This document shows, piece by piece, positions 1 through 8,652 of a DNA stretch of 64,000 nt. A program made the position numbers and the translations under genes. Source of the DNA: Azospirillum brasilense (GTDB taxonomy: Bacteria; Pseudomonadota; Alphaproteobacteria; Azospirillales; Azospirillaceae); contig NZ_VITH01000003.1 of the NCBI RefSeq assembly GCF_007827815.1, positions 1 to 64,000 of the forward strand, in the 5' to 3' direction. Below the pieces are notes generated by a model, which was not told where the DNA came from, ran no database searches, and saw only the letters and a list, made by a program, of their open reading frames with translations. Every line of letters begins with the position of its first letter. Position 1 is the stretch's first letter.

Positions 1-1
1 C

Positions 2-64
2 CTGGAAACCATCGCCCCCTTGCGCGATGATCTCGCCCTCACGTTGCCCGCTGCGACCACGTGA
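2..64 (+). CDS. C-terminal 20 codons of an upstream gene (partial)
   Basis: An open frame enters from the left edge and ends at TGA 62-64. It encodes only the last 20 residues (LETIAPLRDDLALTLPAATT). The next ORF begins with GTG at 61, so the two share a GTGA overlap typical of translationally coupled genes. The fragment is too short to assign a family, and it could be a chance open frame. Confidence 0.35.
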   Translation: METIAPLRDDLALTLPAATT

Positions 65-339
65 ACCTTCCGGCCAGACACGCCGGTGACCAGATAAGCG
101 CCCCGGCTCCTACACCACGCCTCGGGACACGACCCTTTCCCAGCAGCTACTGCAGCGATGGCGGCCGGGCGATCAACAATTTCGAACCCGACTGGCCGGA
201 CAGCCTCACCGGCTTCGCGCGGGAGGTCTACGACAATTACGACCGGTATCTGCGCCCCGCCGGCTACAAGCTGCGCGCCCAGATTTTGAGCTATCCCGGC
301 GGCATGCCGGGCGACGTCGGCGTTTTCCTGCATTGGTGA
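61..339 (+). CDS. small hypothetical protein (92 aa)
   Basis: This open frame starts at GTG 61, overlapping the stop of the incoming partial frame, and ends at TGA 337-339. The first third is rich in Pro, Arg and Thr and looks weakly protein-like. The second half (from about residue 38, NNFEPDWPDSL) is acidic and aromatic with Asp/Tyr-rich helix-like stretches and looks more like a folded domain. No family is recognised, there is no good ribosome binding site, and the start may be further in. A 10-bp stem-loop follows at 365-389. Confidence 0.4.
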   Translation: MNLPARHAGDQISAPAPTPRLGTRPFPSSYCSDGGRAINNFEPDWPDSLTGFAREVYDNYDRYLRPAGYKLRAQILSYPGGMPGDVGVFLHW

Positions 340-364
340 GACCAGCAACGTCCGGACGCACCGA

Positions 365-389
365 CGCCCGGCCAAGGAATGGCCGGGCG
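365..389. terminator. stem-loop between convergent genes
   Basis: CGCCCGGCCA (365-374) pairs perfectly with TGGCCGGGCG (380-389) around the loop AGGAA. It lies between the end of the plus-strand ORF at 339 and the end of the minus-strand beta-helix gene at 426, so it could stop transcription from both sides. No T-run follows on either strand. Confidence 0.6.
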
Positions 390-425
390 CGGTCGTCGCC
401 GAAACGATGGAGAGAGAACCCGTCC

Positions 426-2138
426 TTACGCGGTCGGGCTGGCCTTGGAGGCCGAGGAGATGGTGTTGTTGGCGACGTTCTGGCTGATGCTGTCGGCGAT
501 GGACACCGCCGAGCGGCCGTTGTTGTTGTTGAAGATGTTGTCGTGCACGTCGAGCGAGATCGACCCGGCGCCCTTCAGGTGCTCCATGATGCCGCCGTTG
601 TTGTTGAAGATCTCGTTGCCGTAGATCTTGTAGGTGACGCTGGTGCCCTGGTTCTGGCCGACCGAGATGCCGACGTTGGCGTTGCCGTAGATCGTGTTGT
701 CGTAGATCTCGGTGCTCGACTTGGCGAGGATGCCGGCGCCGCGCGGGTTGTCGTAGATCGTGTTGTCGTGGATCTTCAGCGTGCTGTTGGCCTGGCTGTG
801 GTCGTGGTACAGGCCGTGCGACCGGCCGTCGCCGCCGCCGGCGCCGTTGTTGAAGATCGTGTTGCCGGCGATCTCGCCGCTCAGGATGCGGCCGTTCCAG
901 CCCGAATACACACCGTCGGTCCGCCAGCCGTTGTCGCTGATGGTGTTATTGGTGAAGTACTGGTCGGCGTTGTCGGCCGAGTAATGCACGATGCCGTAGG
1001 CGCCGTTGCCGTCGATGGTGGAGCCGTCGATCCGCAGCCCGTGCGAGGTGCCGCTGATGACGACGCCCGAGCCGCGGTTGTCGACGATCTGCGAGTTGGT
1101 GACCTTCACGTTGTCGGCGCCGCCGTTGAGCAGCAGGCCAGCGTCGCCCGAACCCTTCATGGTCAGGCTGTCGAAGGTGATGTTGTCCTTGTTGTTCAGG
1201 CTGACGGCGTAGCTGGCGCCGCTGGACGCCTCGATCACCGGGTTGGCGCCGGTGCCGTAGGCGCCGTAGATGATCGGCTTGTCGGAGGTGCCGGAGGTCG
1301 AGGCCAGCAGGCTGTCGTGCCAGGTCTCGCCACGCTCGAACAGGACCAGCGAGCCCGGGGCGAAGGTGGTCGAGTTCACCTTGTCCAGCGACTTCCAGGC
1401 CTGGTTCGCGTCATGGCCGGAGTTGCTGTCGCTGCCGTTGGTCGCATCGACGTAGTAGATCTGCGAGGCCGGGGTGGACGGATAGTCCGACGTGCCGGAG
1501 GTCGGCGCCATGGGGGCGGCCGGCGCCGCGGCGGCGGTCGTCGCGAAGAATTCCTTGGGAGCGGCGACGGCCAGCGTGCCGTTCCACCACATGTTGGCCT
1601 GGCCCGGGACGACGTCCTTGCCGTCGAGCGCGCCCTTGTCATAGGTGACGGACGGGTCGGTCGGGGCCACCTTGTGGCCGTTGATGGAGATGGCGTTGAC
1701 CGTCAGGTTGCGGTCCTGCCCATCGACGGCGCCGTCGTTGTCGTACTGGATCTGGATCTTGTGCGCCTGATCGGCGGTCACGTTGGCGTCGAAGGAGAAA
1801 TCCTTGGCGTCGCCGCCCGCGGAGCCTTCGCCGATCACGGCGCCGTCCACCAGCAGCTTGAAATGGGGCGACACGCCGCCCGCGGCGGTGCCGGAGGCGT
1901 TCACGACGATCTTGGCGGTGGCGGCGGCAGCGGCCGTGGCGTCGACCAGCGCCAGAGGCTGTGCGGTGGTCTGGAGTGCCTGGAGATGGAGAATTGAGTC
2001 CGGCGTCGCGGCGGTGTCGGTGGTCACCGGGGTGATGCTGTCGACAACAGCCTGGAACGGATCGGCAGCAGAATCACCGACAAAACCGGTCGTGTCGGCG
2101 TGGTTCTGATGATCAAGCTCAATGGCCATATGTTCCAT
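426..2138 (-). CDS. right-handed parallel beta-helix protein with CBM60-like domain
   Basis: 570 residues. Residues about 77-165 resemble the Ca-dependent xylan-binding module CBM60 (motifs VNASGTAAGG, FKLLVDG, IQIQYDNDG, WWNGTLAV). Residues about 215-560 are a parallel beta-helix built from Asn-rich repeats such as ITNNTI, KIHDNTIYDN and VHDNIFNNNN, as found in pectate lyases, alginate epimerases and surface polysaccharide-active proteins. There is no N-terminal signal peptide; the first 75 residues are acidic, Ala/Thr-rich and probably disordered. Export, if any, would need a non-Sec route, but no RTX nonapeptides are visible. The start codon has a GGAAAGAG-like ribosome site. It stands alone on the minus strand. 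Carbohydrate binding or processing at the surface is inference; no catalytic residues were assigned. Confidence 0.8.
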   Translation of the reverse strand: MEHMAIELDHQNHADTTGFVGDSAADPFQAVVDSITPVTTDTAATPDSILHLQALQTTAQPLALVDATAAAAATAKIVVNASGTAAGGVSPHFKLLVDGAVIGEGSAGGDAKDFSFDANVTADQAHKIQIQYDNDGAVDGQDRNLTVNAISINGHKVAPTDPSVTYDKGALDGKDVVPGQANMWWNGTLAVAAPKEFFATTAAAAPAAPMAPTSGTSDYPSTPASQIYYVDATNGSDSNSGHDANQAWKSLDKVNSTTFAPGSLVLFERGETWHDSLLASTSGTSDKPIIYGAYGTGANPVIEASSGASYAVSLNNKDNITFDSLTMKGSGDAGLLLNGGADNVKVTNSQIVDNRGSGVVISGTSHGLRIDGSTIDGNGAYGIVHYSADNADQYFTNNTISDNGWRTDGVYSGWNGRILSGEIAGNTIFNNGAGGGDGRSHGLYHDHSQANSTLKIHDNTIYDNPRGAGILAKSSTEIYDNTIYGNANVGISVGQNQGTSVTYKIYGNEIFNNNGGIMEHLKGAGSISLDVHDNIFNNNNGRSAVSIADSISQNVANNTISSASKASPTA

Positions 2139-2639
2139 GGTCTTTCACTCTTTCCTTTTTTACAGCGCCACGTTTGTGGCGGTGAGCGGGAATGTGCGCG
2201 GATCGCGCCGTCCCGCTTGCTGTGCGCTCAATCGTTTTCGACAGGACCGGAGCCTAGCCAGCACCGTGTGGCCTTAAATGGTTCGATTTTAGGATAATTA
2301 GTTTTTGAAGTGCGCCAAATCAGTCACAGGAATTTCCCTAACGAAAGAGGTAGTTCCTCGAATTTAAGCGTTAGTACGAACGGGGTAACCCTTTCGACAA
2401 ATTCTTGAAATTGCAGCGAACTACAAGAATTTAGCCGTCGATTTTCGATGGATTCTTGCACTGCACCCAATGATTGGGCTCGGTCGTCTTGTGACATTCC
2501 TGTTGAAGAAAGCTGGGATGCCACATACCATACGCCACACGGACAGTTTGCATAACAAACAATCCGTCTCGCCAGAAAATCCAAAAATGATGAGCCGTGC
2601 CGACGGAAGCCCGGCCACCCAAAAGGGAAGGAATGAGGC
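2139..2639. promoter_or_regulatory. 501-bp AT-richer divergent intergenic region
   Basis: It separates the beta-helix gene (minus) from tctC (plus) and must hold both promoters. It is clearly richer in A/T than its flanks. The heptamer ATTCTTG occurs at 2401-2407 and 2452-2458, with its reverse complement CAAGAAT at 2424-2430: three copies in alternating orientation about 240-180 bp before tctC. A regulator could bind there. A purine-rich stretch just before 2640 provides the tctC ribosome site. No convincing coding potential was found. Confidence 0.5.
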
Positions 2640-3713
2640 ATGAAGGACGTACAGCGCCCGCGCTGCGCGCGGAAGACCCCTTTTGACTCCTTCGCTTTTA
2701 AAAGACCCCATGGAAGAACGCTCGCAAGCGGAACGGCCCTGGCCGGCGCGCTCGGCCTTTTGCTGATCCCGGCCGCGTCCCAGGCCGCCTGGGAGCCGAC
2801 CAAGTCGGTCGAATTCGTCGTTCCGGCGGGAACCGGCGGCGGCGCCGACCAGATGGCGCGGATGATCCAGGGCATCATTCAGAAGAACAACCTGATGGGC
2901 CAGCCCATCGTCGTCATCAACAAGTCGGGCGGCGCCGGTGCGGAAGGCTTCCTCGACGTCAAGTCGTCGAACCGCAACCCGCACAAGATCATCATCACCC
3001 TGTCCAACCTGTTCACCACGCCCCTGGCAACCGGCGTTCCCTTCTCCTGGAAGGACATGACCCCGGTGGCGATGCTGGCGCTGGACAACTTCGTCCTGTG
3101 GGTGAACAGCGAGGCCCCGCAGAAATCGCCCAAGGAGTTCGTCGAGGCCGCCAAGGAGGGCGGCGCCAACCGCTTCAAGATGGGCGGCACCGGGTCCAAG
3201 CAGGAGGACCAGATCATCACCGCCGCCATCGAGCAGTCGGCGGGCGTCACCTTCACCTACGTCCCCTACAAGGGCGGCGGCGACGTCGCGGCCCAGCTCG
3301 TCGGCAACCACATCAACGCCAGCGTCAACAACCCGATCGAAGCGGTGTCGCAATGGCGGGCCGGCGCGCTGCGTCCGCTCTGCGTCTTCGACAAGGAGCG
3401 CATCCCGCTGAAGGAGCCGGTGGTCGACAACAAGTCGTGGAACAGCATCCCGACCTGCAAGGAATCCGGGCTCGACGTGGAATACACCATGCTCCGCGGC
3501 ATCTTCATGGGACCGGGCGTCACGCCGGACCAGGTCGCCTATTATGTGGACCTCTTCAAGAAGGTCCGCGAGACGGAGGAGTGGAAGGACTTCATGGCTA
3601 AGGGGGCCTTCAACGTCAGCTTCAAGACGGGTGACGAGTTCAAGACCTGGCTGACCGCGGCGGAAACCCAGCACAAGACCCTGATGGACAAGGCGGGCTT
3701 CACCAAGCAATAG
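2640..3713 (+). CDS. tctC: TTT transporter substrate-binding protein (TctC/Bug family)
   Basis: 357 residues. This is a periplasmic solute receptor of the tripartite tricarboxylate transporter family. A long basic n-region precedes a hydrophobic core (about residues 30-45) and an AASQA cleavage site near residue 49. The mature protein starts with the family hallmark (KSVEFVVPAGTGGGADQMAR) and keeps the VPYKGGGD and MLRGIFMGPGV blocks. It binds small carboxylates and passes them to TctA/TctB. tctB and tctA follow on the same strand in the classic C-B-A order. No sensor kinase or regulator gene adjoins it, and the substrate cannot be told from sequence. Confidence 0.93.
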   Translation: MKDVQRPRCARKTPFDSFAFKRPHGRTLASGTALAGALGLLLIPAASQAAWEPTKSVEFVVPAGTGGGADQMARMIQGIIQKNNLMGQPIVVINKSGGAGAEGFLDVKSSNRNPHKIIITLSNLFTTPLATGVPFSWKDMTPVAMLALDNFVLWVNSEAPQKSPKEFVEAAKEGGANRFKMGGTGSKQEDQIITAAIEQSAGVTFTYVPYKGGGDVAAQLVGNHINASVNNPIEAVSQWRAGALRPLCVFDKERIPLKEPVVDNKSWNSIPTCKESGLDVEYTMLRGIFMGPGVTPDQVAYYVDLFKKVRETEEWKDFMAKGAFNVSFKTGDEFKTWLTAAETQHKTLMDKAGFTKQ

Positions 3714-3736
3714 CCCTCCTCGTCCGACGCGCGGCC

Positions 3737-3757
3737 CCCGGGGCATCGCGCCCCGGG
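3737..3757 (+). other. intercistronic stem-loop after tctC
   Basis: CCCGGGGC (3737-3744) pairs with GCCCCGGG (3750-3757) around ATCGC. It sits in the gap between tctC and tctB and has no U-tract. Such hairpins often protect the 3' end of the abundant binding-protein message and reduce read-through to the permease genes. Confidence 0.5.
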
Positions 3758-3797
3758 CGCCCTCCCCCACCGTTTGGGTTTCTTGTGGGAGTGAGCC

Positions 3798-4304
3798 ATG
3801 GAGCATGGAACACAGAACAGTGATCCGGTCGTCTCGAACCGGACCATGGAGATCGTCGTCGCCGGGCTGTTCGCGCTCGTCGCCGTCGTGGTGATGGCCG
3901 ACAGCGTCCGCGTCGGCAACGGCTGGGGGTCCGACGGACCGAAAGCCGGCTACTTCCCCTTCTATGTCGGCCTCATCATGCTGGTCAGCAGTCTGGCCAC
4001 CCTGGCCGTCAACATCTGGCGCCACAGCGGCGAGCGCACCGCCTTCGTCGAGAAACACCAGCTCGCCCTGGTTCTCCAGGTGCTGGTTCCCAGCGTGGTC
4101 TTCGTGGTCCTGACCGCCTTCCTGGGCATCTATCTGTCGGCGGTGCTGTTCATCGCCTTCTTCATGCATTGGGTGGGCAAGTATCCGCTCAAGACGATCC
4201 TGCCCGTCTCAATCCTCGTGCCCGCGGGCCTCTTCGTGATGTTCGAGATCTGGTTCCTGGTACCGCTTCCCAAGGGACCGGTGGAGACGATGTTCGGCTA
4301 CTGA
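3798..4304 (+). CDS. tctB: TTT transporter small membrane subunit (TctB)
   Basis: 168 residues with four predicted membrane segments (about 17-35, 52-70, 86-108 and 113-150), the size and topology of TctB. The typical TctB signature GPKAGYFPFYVGLI follows the first helix. It is the small subunit that pairs with TctA in the inner membrane. It starts at ATG 3798 with GGGAGTGAG upstream. It is separated from tctC by the hairpin gap and from tctA by about 170 bp. Confidence 0.9.
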   Translation: MEHGTQNSDPVVSNRTMEIVVAGLFALVAVVVMADSVRVGNGWGSDGPKAGYFPFYVGLIMLVSSLATLAVNIWRHSGERTAFVEKHQLALVLQVLVPSVVFVVLTAFLGIYLSAVLFIAFFMHWVGKYPLKTILPVSILVPAGLFVMFEIWFLVPLPKGPVETMFGY

Positions 4305-4329
4305 CCAGTCCAGTTTTTTAAAAGCCGGA

Positions 4330-4349
4330 GCGGCCGCGGGAACGGCCGC
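4330..4349. other. stem-loop between tctB and tctA
   Basis: GCGGCCG (4330-4336) pairs with CGGCCGC (4343-4349) around CGGGAA. On the plus strand the T-run lies before the hairpin, so it is not an intrinsic terminator for tctB. Read on the minus strand, a short T-run follows it. Its role is unknown. Confidence 0.35.
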
Positions 4350-4477
4350 GCACACCGAAGCAGCGGCAGGCATCCGCGACGAACCAGCCCATGCGGCGGG
4401 GACGAACCCCGCCCTGCGCGCTCAAGACGCGACGCTTCCAAACGGAACGGGCGCGGATGCCGGAAAGGGAGGGAAAC

Positions 4478-6004
4478 TTGGAAGCGCTCGGGTCACTCAT
4501 ACAGGGGTTCGGCGTGCTCGCCGACCCCATGAACATCGCCTACATGTTCATCGGCATCACGCTGGGCGTCCTGATCGGCGTGCTGCCGGGGCTGGGCGGG
4601 GCGAACGGGGTGGCGATCCTGCTGCCCCTGACCTTCAGCATGTCGCCGACCTCCGCCATCATCATGCTCTCCTGCATCTATTGGGGGGCGTTGTTCGGCG
4701 GGGCCATCACCTCGGTCCTGTTCAACATACCGGGCGAGCCCTGGTCGGTGGCGACCACCTTCGACGGCCACCCCATGGCGCAGAAGGGCCATGCGGGCGA
4801 GGCGCTTACGGCGGCCTTCACCTCGTCCTTCTTCGGGGCGTTCGTGGCGGTTCTGCTCATCACCTTCCTGGCCCCGGTGATCGCCGGCTTCGCCCTGCGC
4901 TTCGGCCCGGCGGAGTTCTTCGCGGTCCAGCTATTGACCTTCTGCAGTTTCGTCGGCATGGGCAGCGAATCCCCCTTCAAGGTGCTGTGCGCCATGATGC
5001 TGGGCTTCGCGCTGGCCGCGGTCGGGCTGGACAGCGTGACCGGCGAGCTGCGCATGACCTTCGGCTCGGTGGAGCTGCTGCGCGGCTTCGACTTCCTGAT
5101 CGCGGTCATCGGCCTGTTCGGCATCGGCGAAATCCTCCTGACCATGGAGGAGGGGCTGGCCTTCAAGGGCAAGGCCGCGAAGATCAACGCCAAGGTCGTG
5201 TGGGAGACCTGGAAGAGCCTGCCCCGCTACTGGGTGACCGCCATCCGCGGCTCCATCGTCGGCTGCTGGATGGGCATCACGCCGGGCGGCGCCACCCCGG
5301 CCTCCTTCATGAGCTACGGCCTCGCCAAGCGCTTCTCCAAGAACCGCCAGAATTTCGGCAACGGCGAGATGGAGGGCGTGGTCGCCCCGGAAACCGCGGC
5401 CCACGCCGCCGGCACCAGCGCGCTGCTGCCCATGCTGACGCTGGGCATCCCCGGCTCGCCCACCGCGGCGGTGCTGCTGGGCGGCCTGCTGATCTGGGGT
5501 CTCCAGCCCGGCCCGCTGCTGTTCATCGAGCAGAAGGAGTTCGTCTGGGGCCTGATCGCCAGCATGTATCTGGGCAACATCGCCGGCCTGATCGTGGTGC
5601 TGACCACGGTGCCGGTCTTCGCCTCGATCCTGCGCATCCCCTTCAGCATCATCGCACCGGTCATCGTGGTGATCTGCGCGGTCGGCGCCTACACGGTGCA
5701 CAACGCCTTCCTCGACATCGTCATGATGCTGGTGTTCGGCGTCGTCGGCTACGTCTTCAAGAAGCTGTCCTACCCGCTGGCCCCGCTGGTCCTGGCCCTG
5801 GTGCTGGGCGACATGGCGGAAAGCTCCTTCCGGCAGGCCATGCTGGTGTCGCAGGGCGATCTGGCGATCTTCTGGTCCAACCCGCTGGTCGGCAGCATCG
5901 TCACGCTGGCGCTGGTCATGCTGTTCTGGCCGGTGATCTCCGCCCTGCTGCGCAAGCGCCAGTCCCGGCAGGACGGTGGGACCCAGGTGATCCCTGTGAA
6001 ATAG
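4478..6004 (+). CDS. tctA: TTT transporter large permease subunit (TctA)
   Basis: 508 residues from a TTG start. The TTG at 4478 was chosen because AAAGGGAGGG ends about 5 nt before it and translation from it begins directly at the conserved N-terminus (MEALGSLIQGFGVL). Longer in-frame starts at 4391 and 4457 add an Arg-rich, non-conserved tail. About 12 membrane segments are visible. Family signatures include GVLPGLGGANG near the first helices and MLTLGIPGSPTAAVLLGG in the second half, with the glycine-rich repeats thought to form the carboxylate path. It is the permease for the tctC receptor upstream. Confidence 0.92.
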   Translation: MEALGSLIQGFGVLADPMNIAYMFIGITLGVLIGVLPGLGGANGVAILLPLTFSMSPTSAIIMLSCIYWGALFGGAITSVLFNIPGEPWSVATTFDGHPMAQKGHAGEALTAAFTSSFFGAFVAVLLITFLAPVIAGFALRFGPAEFFAVQLLTFCSFVGMGSESPFKVLCAMMLGFALAAVGLDSVTGELRMTFGSVELLRGFDFLIAVIGLFGIGEILLTMEEGLAFKGKAAKINAKVVWETWKSLPRYWVTAIRGSIVGCWMGITPGGATPASFMSYGLAKRFSKNRQNFGNGEMEGVVAPETAAHAAGTSALLPMLTLGIPGSPTAAVLLGGLLIWGLQPGPLLFIEQKEFVWGLIASMYLGNIAGLIVVLTTVPVFASILRIPFSIIAPVIVVICAVGAYTVHNAFLDIVMMLVFGVVGYVFKKLSYPLAPLVLALVLGDMAESSFRQAMLVSQGDLAIFWSNPLVGSIVTLALVMLFWPVISALLRKRQSRQDGGTQVIPVK

Positions 6005-6033
6005 GTCATCCCGGTGAAATAGCTCCACCCACT

Positions 6034-6078
6034 CCCCCGCCGGCGTCCGGGACGGGACGACCGGCGGGGGGATTTCTT
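6034..6078 (+). terminator. likely terminator after tctA
   Basis: CCCCCGCCGG (6034-6043) pairs perfectly with CCGGCGGGGG (6061-6070), followed by GATTTCTTCT. It lies between the tctA stop and the TerC-family gene, so it would end the tctCBA transcript. Confidence 0.65.
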
Positions 6079-6101
6079 CTCACATCGGGGGGTTCGGGAC
6101 G

Positions 6102-6806
6102 ATGGACACGTCCGATTTCATGATCGCTCTGCTCCAGATCATCTGGATCGACATCCTGCTGAGCGGCGACAACGCGCTCGTCATCGCGCTGGCCTGCCGC
6201 TCGCTGCCGCCGAAACAACAGAAGATCGGCGTCTTCCTCGGCACCGGGGCGGCCATCGTGCTGCGCGTGCTGTTCGCCGTCATCATCGCCTATCTGCTGG
6301 CCATCCCGTACCTGAAGATCATCGGCGGGGCGCTGCTGTTCTGGATCGCCATCAAGCTGATGCTGCCCACCGAGGAGGAGGATCAGGCGGCGCATTCCGG
6401 CACCTCCGCCGGGCTGTGGGGGGTGGTCCGCACCATCGTGATCGCCGACGCGGTGATGAGCCTGGACAACGTCATCGCCATCGCCGCCGCCTCGCACGGC
6501 AACACGGTCCTGCTGATCCTCGGGCTCGCCATCAGCATCCCGCTGATCGTCTTCGGCAGCACGCTGATCCTGAAGGCGATCGAACGGCTGCCGGCCCTGG
6601 TCTATGCCGGCGCCGGACTGCTCGGCTACATCGCGGCGGAGGTCATCCTCACCGACCCGAGCATCCATTCCCACGTGACGGAGAGCCTGCCGGTGCTGAC
6701 CGGGACGGCGCCCTTCGTCGCAGCGCTGGGGGTGATGACCGCCGGGTTCCTGATGGCCCGCAGCATCAATCGCCGCCGCGCCGTGGTGGAAACCGATCCC
6801 GCCTGA
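6102..6806 (+). CDS. TerC/YjbE-family integral membrane protein
   Basis: 234 residues with about seven membrane segments. Two internally repeated acidic motifs sit in membrane helices: LLSGDNALVIALA (residues about 20-32) and AVMSLDNVIAIAAAS (about 117-131). They are the hallmark of the TerC/YjbE family, members of which act in manganese efflux or metal loading of exported proteins. The polar tail after residue 220 is short and basic. It follows a probable terminator and is probably transcribed alone. The metal substrate is not determined here. Confidence 0.85.
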   Translation: MDTSDFMIALLQIIWIDILLSGDNALVIALACRSLPPKQQKIGVFLGTGAAIVLRVLFAVIIAYLLAIPYLKIIGGALLFWIAIKLMLPTEEEDQAAHSGTSAGLWGVVRTIVIADAVMSLDNVIAIAAASHGNTVLLILGLAISIPLIVFGSTLILKAIERLPALVYAGAGLLGYIAAEVILTDPSIHSHVTESLPVLTGTAPFVAALGVMTAGFLMARSINRRRAVVETDPA

Positions 6807-6813
6807 GGAGTCG

Positions 6814-7002
6814 TCAGCAGGAGGAGGGGCGACGGGGCTCGCGGCAGCGACCACCCCGCACCGCCCGGAAGCGGCTCGGCAAGGCCATGGCGCGCACGTC
6901 GCTGGTGATCTCGGAGATGAGGCCCGGATCGTTCCGCACAATCTCCGTCACCACGGCGGCCAACCCGGCCAGGGCGAACACGACGGCAAGACTCTCCAAC
7001 AT
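6814..7002 (-). CDS. small hypothetical membrane protein (62 aa)
   Basis: Start ATG at 7002 was chosen because GGAG lies about 8 nt upstream; an in-frame ATG at 7074 has no such site. The first 22 residues (MLESLAVVFALAGLAAVVTEIV) form one hydrophobic helix. The rest is short, basic and Cys/Arg/Pro-rich at the C-terminus. It lies antisense-adjacent to, and not overlapping, the TerC gene. No family is recognised. Confidence 0.5.
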   Translation of the reverse strand: MLESLAVVFALAGLAAVVTEIVRNDPGLISEITSDVRAMALPSRFRAVRGGRCREPRRPSSC

Positions 7003-7163
7003 CGGGAACTCCGGGCTTTGGCCACACTTATGCTGCGTTGCAGCAGAGATGGCGCAAAGTCCGTTGGAGAGCAAGGGATAAGAAACATAGCATTTCGTAT
7101 GCCAGATACGCAGCAGGAGCCGGACACAGGCTCCGCACCGCCAGTTCAGGGAGGAACGTCGAG

Positions 7164-7850
7164 ATGCAAGCGAAGGACGTCATGACATCGCCGGTCATCA
7201 CGGTGGCGCTGGACACCCCCGTGCCGGACATCGCCGAACTGCTTTTGACCCATCGGATCAGCGGCTTGCCGGTGGTGGACCAGGACGGCCGCGCGGTCGG
7301 CATCATCAGCGAGGGGGACCTCTTGCGCCGGGTGGAGACGGGGACTGACCGCCCGCGCGCCCGCTGGTTGGAGATGCTGGTGGGCCGCAACGTGCAGGCC
7401 GCCGACTTCCTGAAGACCCATGGGCGCTGCGCACGCGACGTCATGTCGCGCCCGGTCCAGGCCGTCTCGCCGGATACGGAGATCGCCGAGATCGCCGACC
7501 TGATGGAGAGCAAGCGGATCAAACGCGCCCCCGTCCTGGTCGACGGTCGCCCGGTCGGCATCATCAGCCGGGCCAACCTGCTGCACGGGCTTCTCCGCAA
7601 CCGACGCGGCGGGACCGGCTTCGGCGCGTCCGGCGACGAGACGATCCGCACCGCCCTGCTGGAGGCGTTGGACGGACAGTCCTGGGTGGACCTCGATCGG
7701 ATCAACATCGTCGTCAACGACGGGGTCGTGCAGCTCTGGGGCATGGTCGACAGCGAGGAGCAGCGCCGCGCCCTCCACACCGCGGCGAGCGGCGTGAGCG
7801 GCGTGAAGCGCGTGGAGGAGCATCTGAACCGGAACCGCTTCGTCGGGTGA
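7164..7850 (+). CDS. CBS-pair plus BON domain protein
   Basis: 228 residues. The start at ATG 7164 is set by GGGAGG about 8 nt upstream; the open frame extends further 5' without a ribosome site. It has two CBS motifs (about 5-60, DVMTSPVITV...GIISEGDLL; about 92-148, DVMSRPVQAV...GIISRANLL) and a C-terminal BON domain (about 158-226, IVVNDGVVQLWGMV...GVSGVKRVEEHL). CBS pairs bind adenosine nucleotides. BON domains associate with membranes or hydrophobic ligands. It probably acts as a cytosolic energy or redox sensor; the target is unknown. Confidence 0.88.
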   Translation: MQAKDVMTSPVITVALDTPVPDIAELLLTHRISGLPVVDQDGRAVGIISEGDLLRRVETGTDRPRARWLEMLVGRNVQAADFLKTHGRCARDVMSRPVQAVSPDTEIAEIADLMESKRIKRAPVLVDGRPVGIISRANLLHGLLRNRRGGTGFGASGDETIRTALLEALDGQSWVDLDRINIVVNDGVVQLWGMVDSEEQRRALHTAASGVSGVKRVEEHLNRNRFVG

Positions 7851-7886
7851 TCCCCCGGCCATCCGCCCCATCGAAGGAGCAGCCCG

Positions 7887-8645
7887 ATGCCGCCACCCGA
7901 ACTGTCCGTGCAGCCGCTGGATTCCGGCGCCACCTTCCGCAACCAGGTTTACCGACGGCTGAAGCAGGCCATCATCCAGATGGACATCTACGACCACCCC
8001 GGCGACGTCCGGCTGGACGAACGCCAGCTCAGCGGTCTGCTGGGCGTCAGCCGAACCCCGATCCGCGAAGCCCTGACCCTGCTGGAGCAGGAAGGTCTGG
8101 TGCGGCTGGAACCGCGGCGGGGAATCTACATCGTCCGCAAGACCAAGACCGAGATCATCGAGATGATCATCGCCTGGGCGGCGCTGGAGAGCATGGCGAC
8201 CCGCCTCGCCGCCGAGCGCGCCACCGAGGAGGACATCGGCACGCTGTGGGACATCTTCCGCAGCTTTGAGGAGCAGGCACCCTCCGACAACATCCAGGAA
8301 TATTCCGACGCCAACATCGAGTTCCACAAGGCGATCATCCGCCTCAGCCGGGCGCGCATCCTGGAAACGCTGACCGACAACCTGTTCATCCACATGCGGG
8401 CCATCCGCAAGCTGTCGATCCGGCAGGACAACCGGGCCGAACAGTCGATGCACGAGCACCGCGACATCATCCGGGCGCTGGAGCGGCGCGACGGCGAACT
8501 GGCCGAGCGGCTGGCGCGCGAACACACGCTCGGTCTGGCCGCCCATGTCGAGCGGCACGGCGACTTCCTCGACTGGCTGCGGCTGGCCGAGGTGCGGGGA
8601 CCCGACATGAAAGCCGCCTTCAAGGACGGCCTGCCGCTGATGTAG
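7887..8645 (+). CDS. GntR-family transcriptional regulator (FCD subfamily)
   Basis: 252 residues. N-terminal winged helix-turn-helix (about 12-78) with the GntR signature LDERQLSGLLGVSRTPIREA, then an all-helical FCD ligand domain (about 85-220). FCD regulators usually sense small organic acids and repress catabolic or transport operons. It starts 36 bp after the CBS-BON gene stop, so the two may be co-transcribed. It converges on mmsA across a palindromic repeat. The target operon is not obvious; the flanking aminotransferase-mmsA pair has its own LysR gene. Confidence 0.88.
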   Translation: MPPPELSVQPLDSGATFRNQVYRRLKQAIIQMDIYDHPGDVRLDERQLSGLLGVSRTPIREALTLLEQEGLVRLEPRRGIYIVRKTKTEIIEMIIAWAALESMATRLAAERATEEDIGTLWDIFRSFEEQAPSDNIQEYSDANIEFHKAIIRLSRARILETLTDNLFIHMRAIRKLSIRQDNRAEQSMHEHRDIIRALERRDGELAERLAREHTLGLAAHVERHGDFLDWLRLAEVRGPDMKAAFKDGLPLM

Positions 8646-8652
8646 CCGCTTA

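Noticed and set aside
333..1997. Long plus-strand open frame antisense to the beta-helix gene
   Set aside because: Low-complexity Val/Asp/Gly/Arg translation typical of the reverse of a GC-rich gene; no domain, and the minus-strand protein is clearly real.
2421..4169. Long minus-strand open frame across tctC and tctB
   Set aside because: It is His/Asp/Gln-rich shadow sequence opposite two well-supported transporter genes.
4330..4349. Hairpin as terminator of tctB
   Set aside because: The T-run lies on the wrong side for plus-strand transcription and tctA must be read through.
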